Assembly: GCA_948474755.1 (NCBI GenBank)
Contig: CAOLHI010001442.1
Location: forward strand, 310,001 to 374,000
Length of the DNA stretch: 64,000 bases
DNA from: Ctenosaura bakeri
Lineage: Eukaryota > Chordata > Lepidosauria > Squamata > Iguanidae
Direction: 5' to 3'
Within the stretch, counting starts at the first letter, position 1. Each line of letters begins with the position of its first letter. The notes under the pieces were generated by a model. That model was not told where the DNA came from, did not search any database, and saw nothing but the letters and a program-made list of their open reading frames with translations. Below are positions 43,868 to 55,859 of this stretch, piece after piece. The translations under genes and the position numbers were made by a program.

Positions 43868-44609
43868 TAACCTGGTCCTTTGCTACCCCTGCAGCTTTCA
43901 GCCCTTTACTTTTTTTATACTGCTAAACGTTCTTTGCTTAGAAAATGCTTTTAGGGCTTCCAGTTTGATCTTTGGATGGTTGTGTTATGTTGAGTAATTA
44001 AGACAATATTAATCAGAAGTGATAGAATTACTTTTTCATTTTGTAAGGCTCTAAGAGCTACACTGCGCTGCGGAAATATCAGATTATCATGTGATTTCTG
44101 ATGTTTAAATATGCTGTTCTTTACATTTTATAGACCCCTGAGGCATTGTTTTTGTTGAAATGCTTCAGGCTGTTTAACAATGAAGCATCACTTATCTCTT
44201 TTTTGCAGCCCTCAGAACATTCCTAAAGCCCCTGAACCCGCCCCAATAAAAATACTGTGCAAAAAATTGCCTGAAGCACTGTAAAATGACTTTAAAATTT
44301 AGCTATTTGCTTAGATGGGACCCCCAACTGCCCCAAACAGCTGATTTTCAGCCAAAAGTGAAACTGGAAGTAGCATGTCACTTCTGGTTCATCAGGAAAG
44401 CACTGGTGTAGTCTGTCGGAGAATGTGGGGGCATAAAGTGGCCATTGCCCCCAATGAAGTCACTCACCCCAGTTTTATAGTATCTTGGGACATGCTTCCA
44501 TCATTTTTGTGAGTTCTGTTACATGCTCTTTCTTCCCATTCACATTTATGCACATTATCATAACACTGAGGTACAAAATTCTATTACTTCTTTCTTTTAT
44601 TTGTTGTAG

Positions 44610-44681
44610 CTTCTGGAAAAAATCAGCAACGTTTTTGAAGAGTCAGATTCATCGGCTTCAAAAAGCCCTTTGCACTTAGCT
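44610..44681 (+). CDS. ANKRD44: ANKRD44 exon 8: linker and start of ankyrin helix
   Basis: Twenty-four codons in phase 0 at both ends encode LLEKISNVFEESDSSASKSP followed by LHLA. FEESDS is the acidic/serine insertion between two ankyrin repeats in ANKRD44, and SPLHLA opens the next repeat, completed in exon 9. Acceptor ttgttgtag, donor gtgagt. Because it is a multiple of three with clean boundaries, skipping it would keep the frame but remove the first half of an ankyrin helix. Confidence 0.92.
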
Positions 44682-44871
44682 GTGAGTACATGGATTTAGT
44701 TTAACTGTCTAACTCAAATACTCATGCTTACTTGAATTTCCTTTAGTATTTAGCACGTTTGTCTCTCTGTTAGCCAGCTTAATATCTTGCTTAGGTCTCT
44801 CTAGTGAACTTCAGGATCTGAGTGAGGATATAAACCCTGGTCTCCCCAACTGTAAGTCCATCCCTCTATTC

Positions 44872-45556
44872 CAGTGGTTCTCAACCTTCCTAATGCTGTG
44901 ACCCTTTAATACAGTTCCTCATGTTGTGGTGACCCCCAACCATAAAATTATTTATTATTTACAATGCCCCCCCAGCAAAGGCCGCCTCGCTGGCCAGGAA
45001 CAGGGGGGTGGGCAGGGAGGGAAAGAGGAGCCACGCGTCTCCCCCGGGAAAAAACTCCAAGAATCCCCCCCCGGGCTCTGCTTCTGCTTCGCTCTCGTTT
45101 CCGCTGGGGGGGCAGTGTGGGAAAAGTTTCCAGTGTTGACCCTGGCCGGGAGGGGGCAGGAATCCCAGCGCCTTTGTCTTTTGTGCTGGGTGCAGCTCCC
45201 CCCTGGAAAAGCGCCACCTTGCGGCCCCCTCGGCCCTTCCGCAGTGCCCCCCTCTGTGGCGAGTGGGGGAGGGGCCGTGGCGAGGAGGGGGCCTGCCCCC
45301 GTGCTGCCGCCACCCCCCAAGTTGGCCCGTCAGACGGGAGGTTCTCTCGGAAGCGGAGAAGGGAAGCGATTTCAGTCCCTTCTGAACAGGGAGCAGGAGG
45401 ACGCGAGCGCATCCGTCGCGCTTGCACACCACCGCCGAGGAGGGAATGGAGCCTAAGACCATTGGAAATACGTATTTTCCGATGGTCTTAGGCAACCCCT
45501 GTGAAAGGGTCATTCGACCCCCAAAGGGGTTGCGACCCACAGGTTGAGAACCGCTG
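44872..45556. mobile_element. SPIN-type hAT element with GC-rich interior (copy 2)
   Basis: The ends cagtggttctcaaccttcct and aggttgagaaccgctg are flanked by a perfect 8 bp duplication, ctctattc. The interior matches that of the element at 27774-28556 (cctttgtcttttgtgctggg, gtcagacgggaggttctctc) but lacks that copy's ~75 bp internal duplication. Long open frames occur in several directions inside, as expected from the high GC content. Confidence 0.92.
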
Positions 45557-45675
45557 CTCTATTCAGTGTATCACTCTGGCTCTTCCTAAGCTTCACTCAG
45601 CTCAGGTGAAGTTTAGGCGTCTTAAAAATTAGTTTCAGAACACTGGTGTGATGAGAGCAGAGATCTCCGTCTCAA

Positions 45676-45676
45676 T

Positions 45677-45707
<31 letters not shown>

Positions 45708-46130
45708 TCCCATCTTTCTCCCAAGATGGGATTCAAGGCATTTTAAAAGCCTTAAGCTAAAACATTAGTTTACAAAAATTGGAAAAGGATTAATTTCCAG
45801 TAAAAGATTAAGAATACAGCACACCACAGTACACACATTACTGCTCCTTAATTAAAATGCAAAGGCCTGCCTGGATAAAAACTCCTTCATCTGCTGGTAG
45901 GAAGAGAAGAGAAAGGGGGTCAACCTGACCTCCTGTGGAAAGGCATTCAACATCCTGCAAGCAGCCACAGAGAGAAGGCTGTCTCTCCAGTCCTCAATAA
46001 ACATGCCTGTGAAGGTGGTAGGATTGAGAGAAAGCCCTCCTCTGCAGATCTTAAAGCTTGTGCTGGCTTATGTAAGGAGATGCAATCTTCATGTAGTGAG
46101 GAAAGCAAATGTGAGAGACTATTATCTGTC
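45676..46130 (-). mobile_element. L2/CR1-like LINE 3' fragment
   Basis: It starts with (TTGA)n and a 'atcccatctttctcccaaga' tail motif (the inverse of a LINE 3' end). It continues with text such as cctgcctggataaaaactcc and gcagccacagagagaaggct, which on the minus strand resembles the degenerate C-terminus of a CR1/L2 ORF2. No intact frame. Confidence 0.6.
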
Positions 46131-49100
46131 TCAATATATGTAGGAAGCCTTCCAGGGGAATCTTTGGTGATCTGAGTGATTCTACTGCTGTGCTTACCCT
46201 AGAGTCCTCTGTATGTTTAATGAAAAGTAATCCCCACTGTGTTCTATGGGACTTGTTTCTTAATGACTGTGTTTAACATTAAACATTTTAGGCAGCTATC
46301 TAATTAAAACTTTTCTCCAGGCAAACTCCGTAACAAGTTGTCTTATTCAAATTTTCATTTTTTTTAAAAAGAAACCCGTTCTAAAGTCCATAAAAACAAC
46401 TGGCAATAGCTGCAAATTTTAGGTACCTACAAGTGAGATGTGCATTAAACTATTCTTGCTCAGGGTGCTAGACAACCATGTCCTCTTCCAGAATATTCCA
46501 CTCCATTACTTCTTCTCCCATGGTACCCCATCTTCTCTTCCTCTAACGGTCAGGTTTGGTGGACAACCAAGTATGTTTAGTGTACACTGGACTATTTTAG
46601 GATTTTCTCACCCACTTAGGATTTTTTCTAAGTACATTCTACATTTCAGCAAACTGTGATGTTTCCCCAACCCTGCTGATATTTCCTTATGTGTTGATGG
46701 TGCCATTTTAGCTACATAAGTATCCATAGCCAGTGATTGATTTCATTATTGGTATAAAGGATTTCTTGATGGCAGTGGAAGAAACTGGTACAAAGTGAGA
46801 GATTTGTGTGATGCAAAATTTAAATTTATTTAATTTACATCCCACCTTTCTCCTGAATCCTTTCTCCTGAATGGGACCAAAGTGTTACAGTCTAAGCAGT
46901 AATTTGGGTATAAATTTTGCAAAATTCAAGCCCATCAAGTCTGAATATTGTGGACTTAAGTGTCTTAATTTGCAGTGAAAGGTAGGATGTTCATGTGCCA
47001 GCATAATAGCTTACAGGCTTACCAACTAGTTCTGATTATGAAACCATCTAACTTAAAAGAAATAATGAAGAAATAGTCCAATTAAACAAATGACCAGCAT
47101 ATAACAAAAAGACCAAAAAAGGCATACTGTGTTGGTATGAAAAGGTTGTTTATTTCTGACGGCTGATGCAATCATCTGATGGCAGGCAACCAGAAACATT
47201 GGCTAGTGACACTACCAGATCACACTAGTACTTTGGTCCCCAAAGTGACCTCATATAAATCTCAGTTTCTGTTGGAAGGGAACAGCATTGTTGACATTAA
47301 TGGGGACTAGTGAGCTCTGTGTCTGATTGGATAGGTAGAGACTAGAGGTAGTATAAAAGCCAGCTCCCAAGACATGAAAGTTAGGCTGTTTACAGCCGTC
47401 TCCAACAAACTTGTGTTGCTGATAGATACCCTTTAGAATGCAGGTGAGAAAGAGGGAGAGAGAACTCCTACTCTCAGTCTTAAATGGGGTATCGTAACTG
47501 TGTAATTCTTGTCTAGAACAGATAAATACCTGTTACAAATATAATGTATACTGCAATGGGTTGTAATGTCCATGGAAGAGTATTATTTTTCATGGACACT
47601 TGTGAATATGACACAGCAGACATTTAAGAAGTTTAGTGCCTTATAAATGTTTGATTATGCAGCTGTCTCTGAATGTTTGCTATGTTGAATATGAAGGAAT
47701 CTGATGTAAGATGTGTGGTGGCTTACAACAAAAGTAAATGATAAGCTGTGTGCATTGATGATGAAGTCTGTGTTCCTCCTTAACAAGAGCGCATATATGC
47801 ATATTTCCTGTTTTGTTCTTTTTAATTTAAAAAAAAGCCTAAAATATCATTAAACAGTCTGCTCATTCTCCCATGTAAAAATCCTGGAACCAAAGCTTAA
47901 GTATGCTTAAGTGGAGTGCTGATGCTAAATCTGCCTGTTTGGACTATATCATTATTCATAAGTAGGAAGCCCAGGCAATTGGAAGGTGATGGGGGACGGC
48001 CTGCAAACAGGTACAGATTAGCTGACAAATGGCAAAGAATCGTCAGTCTCTCAGTTTAAAGAGATAGGGGCAGGGAACCATGCTTGTTTCACAAGGTAAC
48101 TGACACTTGTTAAAACAAGATACATGAATTAAAATTTAGCAGTAATAAAGTTAAAACACAATTAAATAAGCTACTATAATAAGATTCCCATTTCTCAATG
48201 TTTCTCTCTGTGTGTTTGTACTTCCATGACATTTTGTCTCAGCGTGAGTATACATGCTGAGCTTCTGCAGGTATATTACAAGCCTCTGAACAGTGGAAGT
48301 CAAGAGATGTGTGTCTGCATTGTATAAATAGTTTGGAGAGTCCCCTCCTCCACCTCCTGTGTAGCAGGCATCTTTGCCCAACTATTCTGGACTGTCATAA
48401 ACGTTAACAAAAGCAGGCATGTTCAATACAACACAGTCTGTATATTTACAGGGCCTTTTTCTCATGCAGCCCTAGAATAGAAATTAACCCACAGCAAAGA
48501 TAAATGTGGGATCTGTTTTAACACAGTAAAAATCTATAATATTCTGATGTGTTATCACACCTAGTTTTTACATTCATTTGATTTATATTGGTCATTTGAG
48601 GTAAAGGAATCTTAATCTTGTAAACATAAATATTCTATCCCAGAAAAAAAATACTGAACGTGGAATTCATATAAGCTTTGTGCGGAAGGGTAATCGATAA
48701 CCTCCTGCATATTCTCTTCTCATTAACATTAATGGGAAATTGTATGTCAGGGGGATTTAATTAGACTTTTTAATCCTCTGTGAATTTTGGAATACTGTAG
48801 TTTTTAGCTATGGCAAAAATCAAGTCTTTCATACGAATTCAAGGAAGAGATACTTTAGTGTTTGGACTTCTGTCATATTTTGTCAAAAGACATGACAAAT
48901 CCAAAAAGCTGACTTAATCCCAGGCATGATGGATATGTATAGATAACGACCAATAGGATATATTCTCATGAGATGTTTTCATCTGTGCTACATGTACAGA
49001 AAAAATAAATTAAAAATATCCTGGTATGATCAGATAGTAAATAACTATCTATAATCACATAGTGAATAGCTATCTATAATCCTAATAAAAATTATAATCT

Positions 49101-49705
49101 TCTATTACTTAGCAAAACCTGCAATCATGCACTATGTTGACTTGCAGATGAGGACCCTAAAATTGTAATGTGATGTGGAGTCCAACCAGAACTGCTTGTC
49201 AAGTTAAAGAAACAACTCTCCTCAGGCTGCAGTCATAAGCACACATTGTAGACATGTTACTTCTAAGTAGACATGCATAACATTTTGATTAGTGTTATAA
49301 GCATGAATGAGCATAAGGACTGTGCAGATAATTCTGGAATAGGAAAAGCTATAGTAGTTTCCTATTTATTTAAAATGAATTGTTTTCTTCTATTGGGTTT
49401 AACTTACTTTTTTAAAAAAACCTAATTTTTACTTATTTTTATGGATAAAGTGATTGCACTATAACAGTTTTCCATGACATTTGATAACAATGCTACATCA
49501 GAAGGGGAAAAAAAACCCAAAATGACAATTTATTCTGATGTGACGAATGCTAAATGTAATGTAATGTACTCCAACTCATAAAACCAAGGGAAAAGGCACA
49601 TCAGCATATTGAACTCTTTTCCCTGTGTTCAGCTGTAATTACAATAAGGAAAAACTCCCAAATGTAAACATGCTTTGGTTTTAAGTATCCAGTTTTTGTC
49701 TTTAG

Positions 49706-49907
49706 GCCTATAATGGTCATCACCAAGCCTTGGAGGTGCTTCTTCAGTCTCTGGTAGATCTGGACATTAAGGATGAAAAAGGACGCACTGCCTTGGACCT
49801 AGCTGCATTTAAAGGACACACTGAATGTGTTGAAGCTCTCATCAACCAGGGTGCTTCCGTTACAGTAAAAGATCACGTCACCCAACGAACCCCACTTCAT
49901 GCCTCAG
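49706..49907 (+). CDS. ANKRD44: ANKRD44 exon 9: two ankyrin repeats
   Basis: One of the two longest visible exons, it encodes AYNGHHQALEVLLQSLVDLD, IKDEKGRTALDLAAFKGHTE, then CVEALINQGASVTVKDHVTQ and RTPLHAS. It finishes the repeat begun in exon 8, gives a full repeat (TALDLAAFKGH) and begins a third. LQSLVDLDI.DEKGRTALDLAA is ANKRD44 wording. It starts in phase 0 and ends with one base (G) that exon 10 completes to Val. Acceptor tctttag, donor gtaagt. Confidence 0.95.
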
Positions 49908-51570
49908 GTAAGTTACGCTAACATATTAGTTTACAGTGCAAAGAAATTCAATGCAAAGAAGAGAAGAACGTGTTTTGGGTCCTGGAACAGAAAAGGCAGG
50001 CCAGTTTTTAAACTGAAGAGTGTCTTAATCTCTTTGACAGTGAGAAACAGCTGAAGCAGAAGGGCACCTAGTTCTTACTCACATACTCAAGTACTCCTTG
50101 GATTGTAGACAGTTTTCAACATGATAATGCCTAGTAGGGGAGATAAATTAATTAGAGTTCTCATGAAATACTACTTTTCCGTTTAGGTCAGTGACCTTAT
50201 ATGAGGAAATGTAAATTCAAAAATTTATAGCTCTCATTTCCCCTTCAAACTCCACTGAATAACCACTTAATTCTCATTCCCGCTTTCATTTTTCACTAAT
50301 AGGAATACCTATGCTAAACTCAAAATGTACACAAGCTCTTCTTGCTGAATAGTTCAAAAATCTTCCAATAATAGTAGTAGAGTAGATTGGCAACTGCTTT
50401 GTTCCCTATGTTAGAAATCTTGAACAGATATTCTAAAATAAATCTTTGTTCTTCAAATTATTACCAGTTCCCAAATTGCCATAATTTATTGCAGTGGTTC
50501 TTAGCCCTTTCTGGGGTGATTAGTTCTGCATTTATACTAATTCACCTTGAACTGACTGTAGGCATTTTTATTTTTTCTGTGCCCTGGTTTATCACTGAAT
50601 ATATGCTTCTGTTTCTCCAGTGTGTCTATCTTCACACCTTCAAACAAAATAGAAAAAATGCAGTCTTTTGGATTGACATGCTGCACTATCTCAGCATGGT
50701 TTGACAGAGACCTCTGCTGGCTGAATAAAATATGGATGCTGTCTACTAATAAAAATCTAATCAGTTATGGGCATATGAAATGGTATTCGGGTATAGCAAG
50801 AAATCATGACTTCTCCATTTGTTGGCTTGTGCCATCTTTCCTTCTTTTTTTAAACCCCCTACCCCAGTCTTCCAATAGCTTCAAAATCTTTCCAAGAAAA
50901 ATATCTTTTTTGCTCAAAAATGCCCCCAAATTATCTAAGGATGGTGGAGGGCATTTCTCTTATATTTTGAGCTCCACTAGAACTCCTCCAGAAGTACAAA
51001 TGACATCTTGCAAAAATGTTCAAATTTTTATTTAACCTCAGAATGCCCCCAAATGCCCTCTGGGGTGCATTCAGGCCCTAAGACTTGCTCCCCATGTCCT
51101 CTACAGGACTTTGGGGGGATCATTGGGGGGCAAAAAATTGGTTGTGGGAGTAAGTATGGTTGGAAATTACAGTCCTTTAAGGTCTCCTGGAAGGTTAACA
51201 CAGCTCCTTGCACAGATGCCCAGCCCTCCTCTGCATCATCAAGCAATAGTGCCATTATGTATAAACTGGCCTATAGATGATGTCTGTTTGATTGTACCAG
51301 ATTTATTCAGCTTTTCTTATGTGTGGGGATGTGAATTTTTACTTTTTCCCTCTTTCCTTCTATACCTAGAAGCTTCCTCACTTAAATACATATCTATTTA
51401 TTCAGTTGAAAAATGACGAAACTCTTGCTTCTTTGTAAGGATGTGGGTATAAATATACTTAGGAGAGAATATCTAGAATGTCAGACACCTGTACCTAATT
51501 ATCCGCTAAATGTATGCACAAGTACACTTTATTTATTTGCAGATTGGTAAAACATTTTTTTCCTTTGTAG
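49908..51570. other. ANKRD44 intron 9 of the window
   Basis: AT-rich, non-coding. Around 51020-51290 is a segment rich in G and C runs (cctctggggtgcattcaggc, actttggggggatcattggg) that resembles in style the one near 3010-3260, perhaps the same unnamed repeat. The open frames of up to ~137 codons here overlap on both strands and look random. Confidence 0.55.
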
Positions 51571-51649
51571 TCATTAATGGACACACACCGTGTTTACGGC
51601 TTTTATTAGAAGTAACAGATAATCCTGATGTGACAGATGCCAAAGGACA
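51571..51649 (+). CDS. ANKRD44: ANKRD44 exon 10: ankyrin repeat outer helix and turn
   Basis: This exon encodes VINGHTPCLRLLLEVTDNPD, then VTDAKGQ. The INGHT.CLRLLLE helix is diagnostic; the usual 'IADNPEAVDVKDAKGQ' turn of the mammalian protein is shorter here (VTDNPDVTDAKGQ), three residues fewer between the helix and the next TPL. Phase joins with exons 9 (G+TC) and 11 (CA+G) are clean. Acceptor tcctttgtag, donor gtaagt. Confidence 0.92.
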
Positions 51650-52531
51650 GTAAGTTTAGTTTGTTTTTATATGTTTGTGTAACATCATTGATTTTGGAAA
51701 CATTTTGAGCACTAGCATTTAAATCGGAATGCAAGGCTCTGTTGCCTAATTCAGAGATCAGCAGTGGATTGCACTTTTGTAGATGCACATGAAATGTGAT
51801 GCTGTCTCACTCATTCTGTGCCAATCAGATGACTGTTTTGTCAGTTCATTGTTACAAATAGTGATGAAGAGTGGTTAGGGGTGGGGGGCAGAAGGGAGAA
51901 ACAGCTGCTGGATATGGCAGCTCTTACTCCCTTCAGTCTTTGCATAGGCAACTTCACAATTAGATTACTGTAGGGTTCTCTACATGAAGCTTTAAAGACT
52001 ACTTAGAAACTGCAACTAGTACAAAGTGCAGCAGTTAGAATGCTAACGTGAATACTGCACAGAAATCCTGTAAAATTAGTTTTAAGGGAATTGTACAGAG
52101 ACTAGATTCTAAATAACACATATCAGAATCTTTAAAACAGCTGCTTCCATTTCTTACATGCGACCTACTATCTGGAAATAGCTTCAGGTTGGAGATAATT
52201 CTCTGCATTCTTTGTCACTTATCTAAGCAGGAAAACATACAAATTAATTATATGTAAAAAGCATATTGTTTGTGATAGTGAAAACCATGATTACCTTAAG
52301 ACCCATAGTGAAAAATATAGGCACTCTCCAGATTGGTCAAAGCAGAAATACTGGAAATCATTGGAAACGTGGGAGGAAGGCATAAGATAGAAATAAGAGT
52401 TTTGAATATGTGAGGTAGGGGTAATGACTGGAAGGGAATAGAATTGCAGAGTGTGAAGAAGATAATAGATAGCATGTTGCCCAAATCACAAAGAACCGGA
52501 ATATAAAATTATGGTTGTCTCCCTTTTGTAG
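51650..52531. other. ANKRD44 intron 10 of the window
   Basis: Short AT-rich intron without a repeat or coding signal that I can identify. Confidence 0.6.
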
Positions 52532-52649
52532 GACTCCACTGATGCTAGCTGTGGCTTATGGGCACATAGATGCTGTTTCCTTGTTACTTGAAAAAGAAGC
52601 ATCTGTGGATGCAGCTGATATCCTGGGATGCACGGCTTTACATCGAGGG
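52532..52649 (+). CDS. ANKRD44: ANKRD44 exon 11: ankyrin repeat
   Basis: This exon encodes TPLMLAVAYGHIDAVSLLLE, KEASVDAADILGCTALHRG: a full canonical repeat and the inner helix start of the next (TALHRG). VDAADILGCTALHRG corresponds to VDTVDILGCTALHRG in the mammalian protein. Enters with the last base of a Gln codon and leaves in phase 0. Acceptor ccttttgtag, donor gtaact. Confidence 0.94.
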
Positions 52650-52709
52650 GTAACTATTGATTTTAGAATATCTTATCCTATATTTTTGCTCTATATTTTT
52701 TGCGTAGAT

Positions 52710-53002
52710 CAGAGCTTTGCAAACTTTTCATGTTGGTGACACACTTTTTTAGACATGCATCATTTCACGACACAGTAATTCAGTTTTACTAGCAAACTAG
52801 AGGTTAAACTAACTCCTTATGAGAGATACAGACACGTACATAAACTGTGTTAACAAAATGTATTGGGGAGCAACATATCTCATGAAAACCTTCCATGTAT
52901 TTTTAAAACTATATGATTTATAAATAATAACATACCTTTCCAAGATTGTAGGCGACACACCTATACACTAATGTGTTGTGCCACACCATTTGGAAAGCCC
53001 CG
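52710..53002. mobile_element. hAT (Charlie-like) non-autonomous element
   Basis: The left end cagagctttgcaaacttttc and right end ccatttggaaagccccg are imperfect inverse repeats. A perfect 8 bp duplication, gcgtagat, lies on both sides. The interior (gttggtgacacacttttt, gtgttgtgccacacc) has no transposase frame. It inserted only 60 bp downstream of an exon. Confidence 0.85.
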
Positions 53003-53289
53003 GCGTAGATGTTCTGAAATATGCCTGATAACATGAGTACTGACCACCAAAGCCCAGTCTGAGTCTAAACTATAAAACTGTATCCCATATAGCAAATACC
53101 GGTATATATGCAGGTTGATCTCATACAGCAAAACTTTTCTTAGTCATCTTTTTATTGTATTTGACTAAAAGCCATTACCCCATAGGCAGATATAAGACAA
53201 GTTATTCGAAAGAGAATGACCATGATCCAGAAGCATGGTAAGATCCCTTCTGGGTTTGATCAGAGACCTACCTAGCACAATAGTCTGTT

Positions 53290-53990
53290 ATTATATTATT
53301 ATCTATTATTATTATATTTTTATAATATTTATATCCCTCTTTTTCCCAGTATAAGACTCAAGGCAGCTCTTCACTGAATTGTGCTGTAATGTCTATCTGT
53401 GTTTATTTGTTGATTTCATAGCTATGTTTTTCAATTGGCTTTAAATTTATTTATAGTTTAATGATATTTTTTAACTTCTATATTTGGTATATTTTTAAAA
53501 TGTTTCTTTTAACAATTGTCAGCTACTCTCAGTCCCAGACTGAGGAAAGGTAGGACTAACAAGCAACAACGAAAGTTAAAACAGACTAACAGATAAAAAA
53601 TTTACACCTACAAAAATTAGCAATATAATTAACTATCAATAAAATTAAAAACAGTTTAAAATAAGCCATTAAAAAGAAGAACAGATATAATAGCACAGTA
53701 CATGAAATGCCCTTTCTTCTGCGAAGACAGTCTTCAAAGCCCTGCAAAGATAAAAAGGGTTTTACCTGCCTATGAAAGGAGAATAAGGAAGGTCTAGCCT
53801 CTCTAGGAAGGGAGTTCCAGAGCCTGAGAGCAGCCACTGAGAAGGCCCTCTTCTTTGTTCTCACCAGATGTACCTGTGAGGATGGTGAGACAGAGAGAAA
53901 AGCCTCCCAAGCAGATCTTGAAACATGGGCAAGCTCGTATATAGGAAGAAAGGGTCCTTCAGAATGTAATCTATTCATGTAGTGATCAAC
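53290..53990 (-). mobile_element. L2/CR1-like LINE 3' portion
   Basis: The minus-strand frame (53586-53978) contains RTKKRAFSVAALRLWNSLPR, EARPSLFSFHRQVKPFL, the hallmark C-terminal motif (RAFSxAAPRLWNSLP) of CR1/L2-type ORF2. It is followed on the minus strand by a 3' tail reading as the inverse of tttatatccctctttttccc. The element is 5'-truncated. Confidence 0.8.
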
Positions 53991-55070
53991 CAGTGCCCAA
54001 CTGTTTGTTCTCCCCAGCAGCTTTTAGAACATGACGTATATGTAGTGGCAATAGTTTTTAAAAACATATTGTTCTTTAAAATTGCTTTCCTTTAAAAGCT
54101 TTAAATTTTGTAACTGGGGAAAGAAGGAAATGTGACATAACCTTTCCAGCACATGCTTTGTGTAGTGTTGCAGTACATACTAGAAAGGAGGGCTGGGCTG
54201 GGTGTGCTGTTTGGCATGATGGCTCCTAGGCATGTATAGTACCCCAGAGGTGCTGTACCATAACAAGACTTCCCTTAGAGCTAGAGCTTGGGAGAAGATG
54301 GAAATCATCCCTGAGTTTGTGATGTATTATGGAGGTGCTCAGGAGGGCTTTGGTAGAATAGAGCAATGCCAGGAACAATACCTTCCATCTCCAGCAACAG
54401 GTCTGGGTTCCTTTTTACCTTGAGCTGTATTTTAGAAATGTAGAATGAGATCAGGGAGAAGACCTCACTCCTTGTGGAGTGGGTAACCTTAGACAAACCA
54501 ACATTTCTTGTTGGTTATCAAGCCATTGTCTCTGATATTTTGTCCTTACAATGACTAAACCAGCAGGAGTCTACCTGTAGACTTGTAAGTGTCTGCTCCT
54601 GCTCTGCTGTGCCTAGAGCAAATTCTGAACTAGTTTTGAAGTTTCTTTTTGAAAACTCTGCATATAATATATGAAAGGAGTGACCACATATCTGAACATG
54701 TAGGCTTTTATAAAGGAGGGGAGAGAGCCCTGTAAAAATCCCACCATTCAGTGTCCTACCATTGTACAACACCTTTAAAAAGGTTTTTCTATACACTGAA
54801 TATTCACAAACTTTCCTTCCTTGACAATAGCCATTAAAAAAACAACAACTGTCAACCCTGAGATTTTTCACGTTTTGGGATTTTTTTGGCCCAATAGATT
54901 CAATAGAGCATTTCTCAAACTTTTTGATACAAAACCCATTGAGTTTTTAAAATACAAATACCATTGGAATTTGCACAGAATTAGCATGTTTTCACGGTAA
55001 CATTTTACTTTGAGTAAAGCACATTTATTTGCACAGAAACTGTTTGTTGTACAGAAATTTGCGAAATTTG

Positions 55071-55090
55071 CACACACACACACACACACC
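55071..55090. repeat. (CA)n microsatellite
   Basis: About nine CA units. Confidence 0.9.
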
Positions 55091-55642
55091 CCGGAATTTA
55101 AAATTCTTAAAAATTACACATTCTTGACCAGTGAGAAGACTTTAAAAAACTAATCAAAGATTTATGATGGTGTTAATAAATCACCCCAAATTGCTATCTC
55201 CATCTCTCATTCTGGAGTATCTTCTTGATCAACGAAACCATAATGACCTACAGCGAGTCAATATGTGGTAGCTGATGCTAACAGTTTCATTCATTCAAGT
55301 CAGCTGAGTAGTGATTTAAGTGACCACATAATTATTGCAATCAAGTCTGAGTGTATTATTTTGAACAGCATTGTAAAAAAAGTCAGTGACACCCATTTTC
55401 AGAAGCACAGTCACAGTGGTTTCATTTGCATTGAGCTCTCAGAGAAGGCAAAGAACAGTCCTAAAAGCCCAATATTCATGTTTCTATGGACAAGAGACAT
55501 AAAGAACCGAGAGTTTCTTGACTGACTATCCAGAGAGTAGGGCTCCCTATTCTAAGAACAACTCTTACTTTTCGGATTAATACCATTTTACTACATTGAA
55601 TTTTCCCTTTCTGTTTCTTTTAATACGTCTGTTTATAATCAG

Positions 55643-55859
55643 ATTATGACAGGACACGAGGAATGTATTCAAATGCTGTTGGAACAAGAAGTATCAATTT
55701 TGTGTAAGGATGCCAGAGGCCGGACACCTCTGCATTATGCAGCAGCCCGTGGACACGCCACATGGCTGAGTGAATTAATACAGTTGGCGCTTTCAGAAGA
55801 TGACTACAGTTTTAAAGATAATCAGAATTACACACCATTGCACTGGGCTTCTTATAATG
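55643..55859 (+). CDS. ANKRD44: ANKRD44 exon 12: two ankyrin repeats
   Basis: The longest visible exon, it encodes [60 protein letters not shown] and QNYTPLHWASYNG. It completes the repeat started in exon 11, adds one with an extended outer helix (SELIQLALSEDD) and opens another (TPLHWASYNG). LLEQEVSILCKD and RGHATWLSEL identify ANKRD44. It starts in phase 0, and the last base begins a Gly codon. Donor gtaatc is slightly weak; acceptor tttataatcag. Confidence 0.95.

Larger units (their letters stand above)
24258..44609. other. ANKRD44 intron 7 of the window, a 20 kb transposon sink
   Basis: This intron is dominated by transposable elements: a hAT-like element (24474-24777), an old DIRS (26395-33504) carrying two nested hAT-like insertions, CR1 (34340-34870), a Tigger-like MITE split by a young DIRS (34967-41436), and a second Tigger-like MITE with tandem repeats (43368-43867). 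The intervals 24778-26390, 33505-34340, 41440-43365 and 43870-44609 have no feature I can name. A short phrase (ctgggactaacaattgg, 11618-11634) recurs as ctgagactaacaattga near 34311-34327, suggesting an unnamed old repeat there. Confidence 0.6.
44682..49705. other. ANKRD44 intron 8 of the window
   Basis: Contains a SPIN-type hAT element (44872-45556), a (TTGA)n microsatellite and a minus-strand L2/CR1-like LINE piece (about 45676-46130). 46140-49705 is AT-rich and I see no gene or nameable repeat in it, apart from a short LINE-like phrase near 46830-46860 (catcccacctttctcctgaa). Confidence 0.6.
52650..55642. other. ANKRD44 intron 11 of the window
   Basis: Holds a hAT-type element (52710-53002), a minus-strand L2/CR1-like LINE (about 53290-53990) and a (CA)n run at 55071-55090. 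53990-55070 and 55090-55642 show no other feature. Confidence 0.6.

Noticed and set aside
44926..45540. Open frames of 159-193 codons on both strands inside the SPIN-type element
   Set aside because: Explained by the GC-rich interior; frames overlap in all directions and contain no known domain. Reported as cargo, not as genes.
50387..51035. Overlapping 105- and 137-codon frames, one with hydrophobic stretches
   Set aside because: T-rich intron sequence gives hydrophobic-looking frames; no conserved start context, splice sites or family resemblance.
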